From: Wuchereria bancrofti
Lineage: Eukaryota > Nematoda > Chromadorea > Rhabditida > Onchocercidae
Length of the DNA: 64,000 nt
Direction: 5' to 3'
Assembly: GCA_005281725.1 (NCBI GenBank)
Contig: SSBO01000001.1
Location: forward strand, 8,925,334-8,989,333
Position 1 is the first letter of the stretch; each line of letters begins with the position of its first letter. Both the position numbers and the translations under genes were made by a program. Below the pieces are notes generated by a model. It did not search any database. It saw only the letters and a list, made by a program, of their open reading frames with translations, and was not told the DNA's origin. Below are positions 51,567 through 64,000 of this stretch, piece by piece.

Positions 51567-52614
51567 AAATTTATGATAAAACTAGATGTTTGCATAAGAA
51601 TAAACATCAATTTATCCTTTTATATTTTATGCGTAAAATAATTTTCAAATTTCATCCGTAATGTTATACGTTAAGGTTTAACATTACGTCAAAAATAATA
51701 CATCAATTTTCACTTCTATATTTCATGCCTATCCTGATTTTAAAATTTATCAACTACTGATTTGAAGGTTTATCAAAAATACAAAATGTGAAAGTATTAA
51801 TAAATTCTTAAGATTAAGAATATAAGGAATAAATGTAAAAGAAATCAAGTACTTATCATAGATATAATCAGTCGTTTAAATAAAGATTTCAAACTCAAAT
51901 TTTTATCATTTTAAATGAAAGTGTGGTAGTAAGAGATATTGTGCAAAGAACTAACATTTGCACAATTATAAATATAAACGAAATTCAAAATGAAGTCTAA
52001 ATTTATTACGAATGTTAGCATATAATATTTTAAATACAAAATGCGAAAATATTAATAAATTTTTAAGCTAAGGTAAATCATTGTTTTTGTTTGTTTGTTT
52101 GTTTTCCTTTTTCTTACGAATGAGAATAAAAATTGAGTAAAAAGTTATGTATGCTACTAAAGTACACGTCTTGTTAACATTAAATTACATGTCTTATAAA
52201 TATTACATTGAAAGTTTCAACTAGTTTTACTTCATTCCTTCAAGCTACTATAATTCATTTTTTTTCGCATTAAAATAAAAAAATATTATTCAACAAGATT
52301 TTTATTAAGAAATGAAGAAAATTTTCTTGAAATGCACTTTATTTCGGTTAATAAAGTTTGTTGCATTTACATCTCAAAGCATTCTTCGTTTTCATCCAAA
52401 CATTAAAAATATCTTAAATGAAAATTCATTTTCTAATCCTTCAATGGTTAGCTATTAAGACTGAATTCGAATTTAAATTGAAAATCTCAGTGATATTAGT
52501 GTTGACATGCTCGATTCGTGTCAAAGTGATCTATCTAGGAGTTTCATTCTTGAAATGTAACCTTTTTTGTGAAATTCTGCAAAAAAAAAAAAAAATTATA
52601 TTACTGTTACTGTT

Positions 52615-52745
52615 TGTTTTTGTTGTTGTGTGTTGTTGCTGCATGTGTTGTTTGTTGTTTTTGTTGTTGTTTGTTGTTTGTTGTTGTTGTTTGTTATTTT
52701 TGTATGTATTGCAGCTGTTGTTGTTATTTTTGTTGTTTTATTGCA
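52615..52745. repeat. TTG/TTGTTG-rich trinucleotide tract
   Basis: Irregular (TTG)n with TGC and TTT interruptions. It yields open frames in several phases on both strands (Leu/Val/Cys- or Asn/Thr/Lys-rich), which are artefacts of the repeat. Confidence 0.8.
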
Positions 52746-55060
52746 CATGTTTGTAAAAAAGGAAAGAAAAAAAATTTTTGTAACAAATAATACTGTCATT
52801 TTCTTTTTCAAAAATTATTTAAACCAATGATTTTTGTCATTTTTCCTTCATTTTTCAAAAAATTCAATAATTATAGTTATTTATTTTTGTGTATTCAACA
52901 GAACGTAAAATAATTTTAGTTTACTTTAATTATTTCATATGTTATTAATATATTCCGATGATTTCATTTTATGGGGAAGTAAAAAAAAAGTTCAACACTT
53001 TTGATTTAATAAAATTAAATAAAAATTATTGGCTATAATTTTTTTTTTCTTTCAAATGTTGTAATGTCAATCATAAATGCTTTAATATATTAGCAATGAA
53101 AAAATTTTCATAAATGGCATAATTCTGCTGAATAACTTTAACATTTTTCTTATAAAGATTTAAACAAATAAAAAACAATGAAAACAATTATTGTTTTTCT
53201 TTTTTTTTGGTTTAAATTTATTAAATACTTCATTTTGGATCGAATAGATTTATTTGCAAAGAAAATTTTACGCTTAACCTAATTTTAAAAAAAATGATAG
53301 AGCTAACTTTCTATCAATTAACAAAATTCTTTTTTTTCGTTTTTTTTTTTTTTTTTTAGAGATATAATTTAACTACCATATTTTGCTGATAGTAATGTTC
53401 AAGTTTAAATATCAATACTAATATGATCAGACATACTTTATGATTTTTCAGATACTTGAAAATTACGGTAGTAAGAAATTGATTGAATAACTGAGTAAAG
53501 TTTAATAATAAGTTATCTTCGACTAGCTTCCCAGTTTTATATGCAATTTGCCCGTAAGTATACTTTAACATATATCTTTTATTGATCAATTCTTCTTTTT
53601 TATTTTTTTAAAAATTTTAAAATCTTTATAAAATGCTAACAAATGTTCGTTCCTTTTTTCCTGTTCCAATTTAATGAGACAAAAAAAAGAAAAAAGCAAA
53701 CTAAAAATGAAAGGACAAAAATGAAAACGAAAAACAAATTACACTTTATCGATTTAAATACAACTTTGAAAAAATGGATTTCACTTCAGAAATGATTAAA
53801 CTATAAAAAGCACACAAATTTATTTGAAATGATCGTTTTTTGGTGTGAAAAGATCATTTCAATTATATGTTCTTGTATTACACTTTTAAATTTATTCAAA
53901 TTTACTTGTTGAAACTTTAAAGGTTCAAGAATCCTTTACAAATGTCATCTTGTTTACATCCCATATTTCACTTTTTGTCAGTTGTTAGTAATTATTTCCA
54001 AAATTACCTCTTCCTATTCTAGTTTGCTTTAGCTTTCGTAACATGAAAAGGTTTGAAAAGAAATTTTAGTAAAAATCAATTTACACTAATTCTTCCCTCC
54101 ATTTCCCCTAAAATTATTCCCGTTAAAAAACAAATAACATAACAATAATATAATGAACAAATAATATAATTAGCAAATCTGATGCAAAAAAAAGGAACAC
54201 AGAATGGATGAGGATAATATTTTCTATGGAAGTGATAATTTTGATAACAATTAAATTAATCTTTGATCAGTGTCCATCTGATAGTAATTTTATTGCAGTT
54301 AATTGTTATGTGTATCGCAAAATTTGCAAAATTTTCACATTTTCATTTGGAATTAACAATTTTTATCATTTAACTCTTATCACAAGAGGTTTTAACAATA
54401 GAAATTTTTTATGGTTTTTTAAAATCCATCTGATATGTCAATCATTTCAATCAACAAAATGAGATTATTTCAAATGATAATCTTTTACAATGAAATCCTC
54501 TTCAACTTATATCTTCAACTTTCACTCCTCTCTTTCTCCCTCTCTCTCCCTCTCTCTCTCCTCTTTCCCTCACTTTTAACAAGTACTTTTCTTTTTATCT
54601 TCCACTTTCTTACATTTTTCTTATCGAAAAATATTAAATAATACTTCTTCATCCTATCCAATAAATAATGCATATGCAAACAAATTTCATAAAAAGAAAT
54701 CCATGCAAAAATAAGATTTATTGCTTAAATTATAATTTAATAAAATTTCATAATATCAGTTATTAAATTTGAATTTTAAAGATAAATTTACTAATTAATC
54801 TTTAAATGAAAATTGCATTTTATCTTTGTTATCTTTCATCGTTTACCTTTTTCTCATTTCTTTTTTCTTCCTTCTCTTCTTTCTACATTTCTCTCTTCTT
54901 TCTTTCTTTCTCTTAATCATTTTCTATAGTAATATCATCCATCTATAATATGTACTATTTCTCAATTCTCTTACGTCCTATACTTACTGTTGGATAATAT
55001 CCCCCATCTCGGCATAAGCATAACAGATCACTGATACTGATAACATCAATATATCAACAT

Positions 55061-55111
55061 ACACACATACACACACACACACATACACATACACACACAC
55101 ACACATACACA
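55061..55111. repeat. (CA)n dinucleotide tract
   Basis: ACACAC runs interrupted by TA, an ordinary imperfect dinucleotide microsatellite. Confidence 0.85.
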
Positions 55112-58100
55112 TTTATACAAAGTTCTTCAGAAATTTCGTTTGTAAACAAGTGTGATGCTATAAAGCTAGATGGTTTCACACGTGATTTCAATCATAGATT
55201 TTTCATACGTGTTTACGTAATTTTACGTGACTGTTGTAATTGAATGGGAGGAGGGAGAAGGGAAGGTGTGATAGCTGTAATTATTATTTTATTACCATTA
55301 TTGGTCATATGTTATTGTTTATTATTTATTGTTTGTTTATTTTATTGTCAAAACAACATTTATTTCATTCCTTTCTTTTCTTTCTTCTATCATTTTCTTA
55401 TGCACTAATAATGTATCAATCATTCGTCTTCTTTTTGTCCTTTTTGTTATTTTTTTTTAAAAATTTTTTCGTTTATTTTTCTAGAAGTGTCCGAAAACGA
55501 ACCAAAAAAAAAGAGAGAAAGAGGAGAAGCTAACATGAACTTTGCTATATTATCACTTAAATATTGGTAAAAAAGACGGAGAATGAAGTTAAAGATTGGA
55601 AATTCAAGCTTTTTTAAAAAAAAAAAAAGAAAAAGGAAAGAGGAAGAAGAGTAAAAGAGGGAAGAAAGGCCTGTAAATGAGTGAGTGACATGCCTTGAGA
55701 ATTCTTTAAGATTTCAAAACTAACAGCTTCAACCATATAAAAGCTTTAAACGTTTTTTTGTTTTGTTTTCTTCTTCATTCTCTTATTCCACATCTTTCAC
55801 TAATAACTTTTATTATAAAGTTTGACTTATCGAAAGAAAGAAAAAATCCAATTAAGTTATTTTCATTACTCTATAAAGGAAGAAAGAGAGAGAGAGAGAG
55901 ACGGGAAAAAAAAGATAGGAATATGAGAAGTTATTTCAATTTTCCAATGATACTTTTAGAATAAATAGGATTAAAAAAAAAAAAGTTTTTTTATTAATCG
56001 TTAATATTTTGCAAATTTTCCTTTTGCTAATTGTTTTCTGTGTGTTTTTCTTCTCTTTTTTTTTTAGTTGAGCATTTCTAATAAAAATTTATGAGCAAAA
56101 TAAAAACTTGAAAACATTTGAAATATTTCATTCAAGGTTAAATCGTTTTAAATTGATTTTTATGCTAAATTAATATTGATCTAATGCTGACATCGATATG
56201 GATTATTGATCCACAACAATATCAAATTAAAATTGTTACAATTGAATCAGAAGAGTAGTAAATAACAAAAGAAAAACACACACACATAAATATTTAATAA
56301 TTTCCCTCCGTGTGCTAAATTTCAGCAAATAATGACAGATGAGTGATAAATTTGATAAGCTGCTAGGTTCATTTTATCAATTGATTCATTTTATATCCGA
56401 TAAATGAATGAATACCTTTGATACTATCTTTCTTTTTTTATTTTAAAAAATTAAAAAAAAGTTGCTCACTTCTTCATTTATCATTTCGTTAAATTTTCCT
56501 TGTATTCTTCCACCTTTTTCATTCCATTTTCGATTAGCATTCTTATCTGAACCGTTTTTTTTTTCAATCAAAAACTTTTCGAATAGTTGAAAAATGGGGG
56601 AAAAAAGGATAGAAAAAAATAGGAAAAAAGTAAATAGTCTCATTTATGCGTGTCACCCATTTATAATATCGGTTAGTGTCTGTTATTTTGATTGTCAATC
56701 TTTTCCGAAAAAAAAATTTCGTATATTTTGCAATTCAAATTTAGTATTTCACTGTATACTTCACTCATTTTGAGGGAAATTTGAAAAAAAAATATCAAAA
56801 AAAAACTCTGAAAAAAACCTAAAATATTTTTTCTCTTTTTTTTATAAAAAAAAAAAACATAATTATTGGTTTAAAAAAATGAATTCAAAGCAAATAATTC
56901 TGTTAGTAATTTTACTGTTATTTTTCTAAAAAAGAAAAGTTGGATTATATGCAATCATTGCTCAAAGCTAAATTTTCGAGCATCGCATTGCAATTTTTTC
57001 AAAAATTGTTTTTTTTTTATTACATATTTATTTAAATTATTAACCAATTTACAATTTTTTTGTTGAGCAAAAATTAGTCTAATAAGTGTATAATAAGTGT
57101 AATTTAATAAGATATAAATAATCAAACAAAGTTATGCCTAAAATTTTGTTAACAAAAATTTCAACCGAAAAAGGAAAAAACTTTTAGAATCTTTTCCATT
57201 TATCAAAATTTATCGCAACATTGCTTATTTGTCGTTTTTTAAAAAGCAAAAAATGAGTCCAAAAAATAAAAAAACGATTAAAATGGCAATGAGTTTTCTT
57301 TTTTTTTTAAATTTATGTAAAAGGCGGAAACTTTTTTCTTTTTTCGCTTCATTTTTTAGTTTATTTGTTTCTTTTTTCTTTTTTTTAAGGAAAGAAAAAA
57401 TTCGACAGTGAAACGATTATTTATTCATTTATTTGAGTAAGCAATTAAAATAGATGAAGGAAGAAATTGAATGAAAAGCAAAAAGTTGAAGCAATTAAAA
57501 AAATATTTCAAATTATTTATGTTAGAAATATAAATAGAAATATTCAGATGTGATATGTTAAAATGTTTCTCAAATTTTATTCAATAAAACATTTCCTATT
57601 CATGCTAATATTAATTACATTTACTCTTCAAAAGTTTGAAATTAACGTAAAATTTTTTTATGTTATAATTGGATAATTTATATTATTTGAAGCAAACAAT
57701 TTCAGAATTTCATTAATCTATTTATTAGATCAAATTTATTCAATGTATATTGTTAAATTATCATTATCATTTCATTATCTACCATTACTTTTTCTTCGTT
57801 TTATGACCTTATACTAATTTATTACTTTATATCTTGCCGTTATCATTATGTTATTATGATATCTAATCATTTCATGATTTAATCACCTTCAAATAGTTAT
57901 TTAATTTACTATCGCTTATATTATTTGGTTAGTTTTCTTCCGTTTTCTTCCTGTTTTTTTTTTGTTTTTTTGTTTTTAAAATTCTGCTTAACTCATTTAA
58001 TTAGGAAAAAGTAAAAAAAAGCTCGGGCATTTTAGCTTTTTTATCAAGTTTAATAGAAATGCTTTTTTCATATCTTTCATTTTTTATTTTATTTTATTTT

Positions 58101-59020
58101 TCTTCTTTTTTGCAAAATGGAAAATGTTATTAATTTTTTGTCATTCAATGTAATTAGCAAATATTGCAAAAATTTGGAAAGAAATTTTATATCTTCAAGA
58201 TTTCAAATTTCATAATTGGCTTTAAAATCAGTGATAAGTTACTTTTTTTAAATTACTTGTTGCCATGAGCAAATAAGCAAGATATATTTATTTATAAAAG
58301 AAAAAAAGCTCAGCAAGATACTAATTTATAAAATAGAAAAAAAGAAAAAGTAAGACTTTTTTTAATTAGCATCACTCTGTGAAAAGAAATGAGTGATTAC
58401 ATTGAAATTTAATTAGAATGAAGAATTGATAAAAATGAAAATTGAATTAGAAATGAAAGAATGCAAGTGGGAATGACTAAAAGTAATGTCATAGTTCCAT
58501 TTTATAATAATTTAAAATAGACAATTGCAAGGAATCATTTCCATGCTGAAATCGAATAAGTGTATTGTGATTAATTAGTTGGTTGATTGCTTAGGTGATA
58601 AGATAATAAATGATTTATGATGAAGTAGTAAGAAGACGATAAGATAGTATGAAGAGAAAATAGTAGAAAAAAAAAATAAAATAAATGATAAAAAGCGATA
58701 TAAAACATATTTGATAAGACAACATGAAAAATGATGGTCGGATGATTGATAAAAGATAAGAGATGATTTCATGATATGATAGATGAAATTGATGATAATT
58801 CTGTGAGAAATAGTTTGCCGAATGATAAGATTAATAATTGAGCTATTGATGTTTCTTCAATATCTTAGATCTGATGAAAAAAATTCCTCCAAACAGTGAT
58901 TTGTAATGATAATTTCTTTTTTTACGCAATTATCGAAGATGAGAAAGTGATAAAATAGTATGTGAAAAGTACTTGTAATATTTGCAATATTCAAAATAAA
59001 ACTAAATGTAATTTTTGTTA

Positions 59021-59137
59021 CTTATTAATTAATCAGCTTGTTTTATTTAATTTCTGATACTTATTAATTAATCAGCTTGTTTTATTTAATTTCTGATACT
59101 TATTAATTAATCAGCTTGTTGTATTTTTTTTGCGATA
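59021..59137. repeat. 39-bp tandem repeat, 3 copies
   Basis: Units start at 59021, 59060 and 59099 with CTTATTAATTAATCAGCTTG. The first two are identical; the third diverges in its second half. Embedded in the desert with no associated gene. Confidence 0.9.
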
Positions 59138-62100
59138 TTTATTAATTATTTATATTAGTTAGCAATGACCATATTACCTGTATTATTTATGCTATCCCAA
59201 AATTTATTTTATATCAACTTTTATAATTTTTTTTTTTTGCTTCACAGTTAAGCTTAAGATTAAAAAAGAAAAAAAGACAAAGCTTATTTTTTTCTTTGCT
59301 TTCAAATATACATGAATTAATTGGAAATATCAATTTGGTCCTTTTAATTAATTCTGTTAATTTTTTTTTTCATTCCTAATATTACATTCGTAATGATTAA
59401 ATGCCTACTTACCCATACACAAAAAAACATTATCCATTGCTATTAATGAAAAAATTTCAGCTCAGTAATATGCTTATTTAAATAAAAATATGAAAAAGAA
59501 ATAAATCATTTTTTAATGGTAAAAATATTATAATTGTTGGGAAAAGTGAAAAAAAGAAAGATTCACTATTAGTATATTAGCATATTAATATTATAAATTT
59601 TGCCCAGCATCCATGTAATTGACTAATATATCATATGAAATTGCCCAAGAAATCCTTTTTTTTATTCTTCCCAATTTTATTTTTTAAATTAATAATTGAT
59701 TTAGTGAAAAACAGACTATTATCTATCTGCACTATCGCTTTTTTTGTTATTGCTACTACTTTTAAATATAATTAATATATATAAATGTGCCCAGCATGCA
59801 ATAATTTGTTTTTCATTTTTCATAAACATTAATTAATTTGTATTAATTTATCTAATAAAAATGAAATAATATAAGATTAAATCATTTTAATAAAAATTCA
59901 AAGTACTAATTGCAGTTTTACATTTTGTTGAAATGAAAAATTTATTTTATATTCGATTGTTTAATTAATTGCTCAATTTTACTGATATATTCTTTCCTCT
60001 CAAGTTCAAATTATAATCAAATGTTTCGTGAAAGAAAGAAAATTGTAGAATTAAAAACTGAGTTTTTCCTTTTTCGTTTTAAATTTGAACACAATTTCAA
60101 ATATTCTTTTTCTTTCTTTTCATTTCAAATTTATCAGCTTTTTTTTCGTCATTTAATTAATTATATTAAATTTGTTCCATATTTTTTATGCGATAAAACT
60201 CAACTATTCTTATTTTACTCCAACCATTTTATTTACTTTTTATTATCATTTTATTGCTACTTCATCGGAAGCTTCCGAATAATTTGAAATTTTTGGTGAA
60301 ATAACATTTTTTCTATTTCTTTTGTTGCTTTTTTCCTAAAAGTAATATTTTTCATTTTTTTTTTTTTTGTTTGTTTGTTTTTTGCTCTTTGTTTTTTGAT
60401 AAAAAGAAATATATCATCCAGTATTAGTTTCATTCATATGCCATACATTAAAAAGTTATTTTACATTTCCAAATTTCTATTTGGCAAAATTTTACAGAAT
60501 TTCATTTTCTTTAACATTTCAGCTTATCTTTTAAATATCATCTTATTAAATGCCGGGTATTTTTTCTTTTGTTTCCTCTTTAAAACAAGAAAAAAGAGAA
60601 AAAAATGTCATTAATCTAGATGAGAACGATGTCACTTAAAGAGAATAATCAAGGATTACAATATATCGGAAATCAATATCACAAAAGATTTTTCAATTAT
60701 TCGATATAATTCTTTAATTATAACATGCTAATTATGTTTATCTACGTTGAAATACATTGAAAATGACGTGAAAACTTGTGCCGATAAATTAATTTATACC
60801 TCATAGATAGATAAGAATATTAGCTTTTTTTTTTGTTTTTAGTAAAATTGAATTTGAGTTAGAGAAAACAAAGTTTATTTTTGCACATTTTCTTGAAGTC
60901 ATAATTCGATTTATAATTTTTTTTTTCGTTTTTCTTCTTTCAATTCTTTTTATCATTTCATATTGCTATCAGAAATTGTGAAAAAAATTAAGTCAATGAT
61001 GAAACAATCATTGTGATAACAATTATTTCTACCTTTTTTAATTTTGACTTTTATTGCAATTTGAATTTACATTTTCAAAATTATTTTGAAACTTTATTCT
61101 ATCTTTAATAATTAGAAAAATTTTCATTTCCTCAGTTTTTTTAATTTTTTTAGATTTCTCTCTTCTTTTTATTTAAAAATTTCAAAATACACAGAGCTGC
61201 TATATGTGTATATATCACATCGTAAAGTTAAATCAAAATATCGAAAAGATTTAAATGATTTCAAATTTCATTTTCTCTTGTCGTTTCCTTTCCACTACTG
61301 GCAAATAATTCTCAACCATGCCATTTGCTCCGAAATATAATTTCAATTCCAATTTCATTTCCCAGAATACTCATTTATTTTTTGAAATGGAGCAAATTTT
61401 CTTTTAATTCGAATATTTCAAACATTTTATTGTAATTTTTGTTAGCAAAAAAATAATGCCAACATAAAATTTGCTTTATTGTATTAATCTGATTATATAT
61501 TAATTAATTATATTTAATATTATATTATTGAATTGCTCTATAACATTGAGGAGCAGCAAATACTAATAATTCACTTTTGATATTTGTATAAAATAAAATA
61601 GTCAATCAATAAATTTCAATTCCTTTAGTATCTGTTAAATGATTACATATTTTAATTGCATCAGTAATATACAATAACAATTGTTATTGTAGTTGTAGAG
61701 TCTTTTGTCATAATTATTATTAATGTTAATTGTAAGTATTAAATTAATGAATAATACAGTATTAATATCATTTGTGTTTGTTGTTCACGAACTGTTAATA
61801 TGCTTATTAGCGCATGTGTTAATTGTTAATTAGCATTGAAATTATTGTTGCTAAAACATTAATAACTAATTATGATAAAATGAACGGAATTTTTAAATAT
61901 TTCTTTCAATTATTGTTATATTATTAACAACAAAATTTGCTTACTTTTTTTATTATCAAATTTTGATAATTTTGCGTTCCTTAATAATATCATAATTACA
62001 TAAAAATAATTTGCACTGAATCATTTGCCATTTCAGTTGCTAATATTTCATTTTTGACAACTTATTTTCTAATTTTCTTTTTTTTTCTCAATGATACTTA

Positions 62101-63141
62101 AAAAATTTTTCCCTCTTACTTTGTTTAAATTGTTAATTTATCAAAACGCTATTATTCATAATTTCTTAGACTGAAAAAAAAAACGCAATTTTCTTTGGTA
62201 AAATTTTTGACAAACAAATATGAATTGATAAAGAAATAAATTATTCCTTTGATTTGATAACGACTTATTTCTTCATTCATAAACTAAAAATTAAATTTAC
62301 AACTTTACGATTTAATTTTATTTTTATTCCCATGCATATGTTTTTTCCTTTTTTTCTTTAATTTATATTATTGGTTTGAAAATAATTATTTCTATTAATG
62401 TTCAAAATTTTTTTCCACCAATTAAGTAAAAGAAGAATGGAAAAGTTTGAAAGTAACAAATAAGCCTCAAATATTACGTAATTCACTTTTTTTTTCTTAC
62501 CTCAATAAATGAGGAAGAAATAATTGGGAGTTATTTATGATGAAATCTTAATTTGCTTTTCTATTTCTTTTTTCTTTCTTTCTTTCTCTCTCTCTCTCCA
62601 TTTCTAATCATTTACTAAAAATTTTTAGCAGTTTCAAATTCAAAAAATAAACGAGTAGATAAAGTTTTCTGACAGAAGATTTATGTTTTATTTTTAATAT
62701 AAATTTTTTGTTAAAAAAAATTGAGGAGCAAAGAAAAAAGAAAAAAGAGAGAACTTAAAGAATTAATCAAAAACAGGAAATGAGAAAATAAACAATATTG
62801 TATTGTTATTGGATAAATAAATAATTTCATAATTACGAGTGAATTTATGATATTAATCAATGTAATTCATTAACTCATAATAGTAATTATATGAAACATT
62901 GATAACTTTATGATCATTTAATAATAATTTTTATATAATATTTATATAATGCATTATTAGATAATAATTAAAATGTTAGAATAGAAGTAAAATTCAAATG
63001 CTCGATGAAAATAATTTTGAATACTGTAATTCTTGAATACTGTACGTCAAAAATTTTGAATACTGTATGTTAAAAAATTATTTCTACGGAAATGTATGTA
63101 TTATGTGTTATTAATTTTGTTTTTTATAGAATGAATTAAAG

Positions 63142-63222
63142 ATGGTTAAATTGCTTAAATTTGATATTGAATTTAATAATGCTGAAAGTGCCTATTTTGC
63201 TGGACAAGAAGTATCTGGAAAG
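63142..63222 (+). CDS. arrestin-domain protein, first exon only
   Basis: The ATG at 63142 begins a 27-codon exon (MVKLLKFDIEFNN, SAYFAGQEVSGK) ending at a GTAACA donor at 63223; the rest of the gene lies in the intron and beyond the window. The reading matches the first beta-strands of arrestin N-domains (VK.F.I.F.N....Y..GQ.VSG.V), especially the alpha-arrestin/ARRDC group, which adapts membrane cargo to ubiquitin ligases. A TTTTTATAG acceptor lies 12 nt upstream, and the leader between them contains a two-codon upstream ORF (ATG AAT TAA, 63131-63139). The intron is at least 778 bp, with no second exon before the window ends. Confidence 0.8.
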
Positions 63223-64000
63223 GTAACATTCATCGATTATTCATTTGCAATGTAAATTTAATTAATCGATTATACATTTACTACACATATTATTATTTTG
63301 ACTTTAGCAATTAAAATATAGGTTGAAAGAAAAAAAAACTACATTTAAGTAATTTAATAACGATTAAAAATAGTATTTTCTAAAACTGAATTTTTAGTAA
63401 CACGAAGGGATATTCTGATTAATATTACAATTATTTGAATCTTATCAGTGCATTTAAAAGTATACCAGGCAAATTGATAGAAATATCTCGACATCTATAT
63501 TCATCTTAGAATTAAACTTATTTTAATTAATTTGAAAAGATTCAGTTCTTCTTTATAATATGTTATCATATGATTTTATCTTATGACTGCTCTCACCTTC
63601 ACTTAGCTTTTTCAATTATTTCGATTGATTTTCTGCAAAGAATAAATAGATTTCAATTTAAAAAATTTGTCATTTTTCAAATTCATAGATTTTTTGATAG
63701 TGCAAACAAAACAGAGTTGATTTTCTAGGAGAGAAAATTATATCACTTAATTATTGCTTCTTTATAATGATTAACATGATTATATTTCAGTCTATAATCA
63801 TTTTAAATTTTGTGATTTCACTAATTGAAATGCATTTTAAAATAAAGGACATTTCAGTTGACTTACATTCCGTCCCTTTTTTTTGTTTCCACTCTAATTT
63901 TCTTGTGCTAAAATTTTTGAAAAATAAATTACTTAACTTAATATAAATGAAAAATTACTTAATTTAATAAAAATTATTTAACATTTCTGTATTACTTGTG
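63223..64000. other. intron of the arrestin-domain gene
   Basis: AT-rich, no second exon recognised up to the window edge. Confidence 0.6.

Larger units (their letters stand above)
48442..63141. other. 14.7-kb AT-rich gene desert
   Basis: No exon chain with consistent phases was found on either strand. It contains purine or pyrimidine runs, a TTG-rich tract (about 52615-52745), a CT tract (54529-54562), a CA tract (55061-55111), a 39-bp triplicated unit (59021-59137), and an isolated protein-like small frame at 51441-51566. It may include promoter or 5' introns of the arrestin-domain gene at the right edge. Confidence 0.5.

Noticed and set aside
52418..52830. Overlapping Leu/Val/Cys-rich open frames
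   Set aside because: Generated by the TTG-rich tract in all phases on both strands.
53437..53571. Minus-strand exon-like segment with a GTATGT donor
   Set aside because: Reads plausibly (YGQIAYKTGKLVEDN) and has a good donor, but no downstream exon, acceptor or homology could be found.

Overview
The window is nuclear DNA from a nematode, most likely a filarial or related clade III parasite. Three things point there: it is very AT-rich with long poly-A/T and micro-satellite tracts; coding sequence is cut into short exons with GT...TTTCAG introns of about 60-600 bp; and it carries a transthyretin-like gene, a family expanded in nematodes. Several starts lie 1-18 nt after a 3' splice acceptor, as expected for spliced-leader trans-splicing. 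The species cannot be fixed from sequence alone. There is no bacterial or organellar DNA and no CRISPR, rRNA or tRNA gene that I can support.

Layout. 1-15.2 kb is mostly non-coding. It has possible exon scraps at 1-44, 349-483 and 4410-4529, a 275-bp inverted repeat pair (4149-4423 / 8251-8525) bracketing about 3.8 kb with a GC-rich 32-bp minisatellite, a small membrane-protein gene on the minus strand (9078-10046), and an apparent assembly duplication around five Ns at 12307. 15.2-17 kb holds a one-exon KIX-like ORF and a 36-bp minisatellite read as a Ser/Thr-rich, mucin-like protein ending in a hydrophobic segment.

19.9-46.1 kb is the gene-dense core: rabaptin with a C-terminal FYVE domain (+), a secreted transthyretin-like protein (+), endo-beta-N-acetylglucosaminidase GH85 (-), a canopy-family ER protein (-), a SAP30-type Sin3/HDAC subunit (+) and a globin with an N-myristoylation signal (-). 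I rebuilt each gene exon by exon. Reading frames stay in phase across the listed introns, except where an end or a splice choice is marked as uncertain. Endoglycosidase and canopy are head-to-tail on the minus strand, canopy and SAP30 are divergent over about 2 kb, and TTL/ENGase and SAP30/globin converge.

46.1-64 kb is nearly gene-free: a 282-base N gap, a (TTCA)n microsatellite of about 670 bp, a 14.7-kb AT-rich desert, and at the right edge the first exon of an arrestin-domain gene that runs out of the window.

The genes belong to separate housekeeping pathways (endosome trafficking, glycoprotein turnover, ER folding, chromatin, haem sensing, cargo adaptors). I see no operon-like functional cluster. 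The least ordinary items are the repeat-built surface-protein candidate, the free-standing KIX-like ORF, the myristoylated globin with a long tail, and the short rabaptin with a modified FYVE motif.
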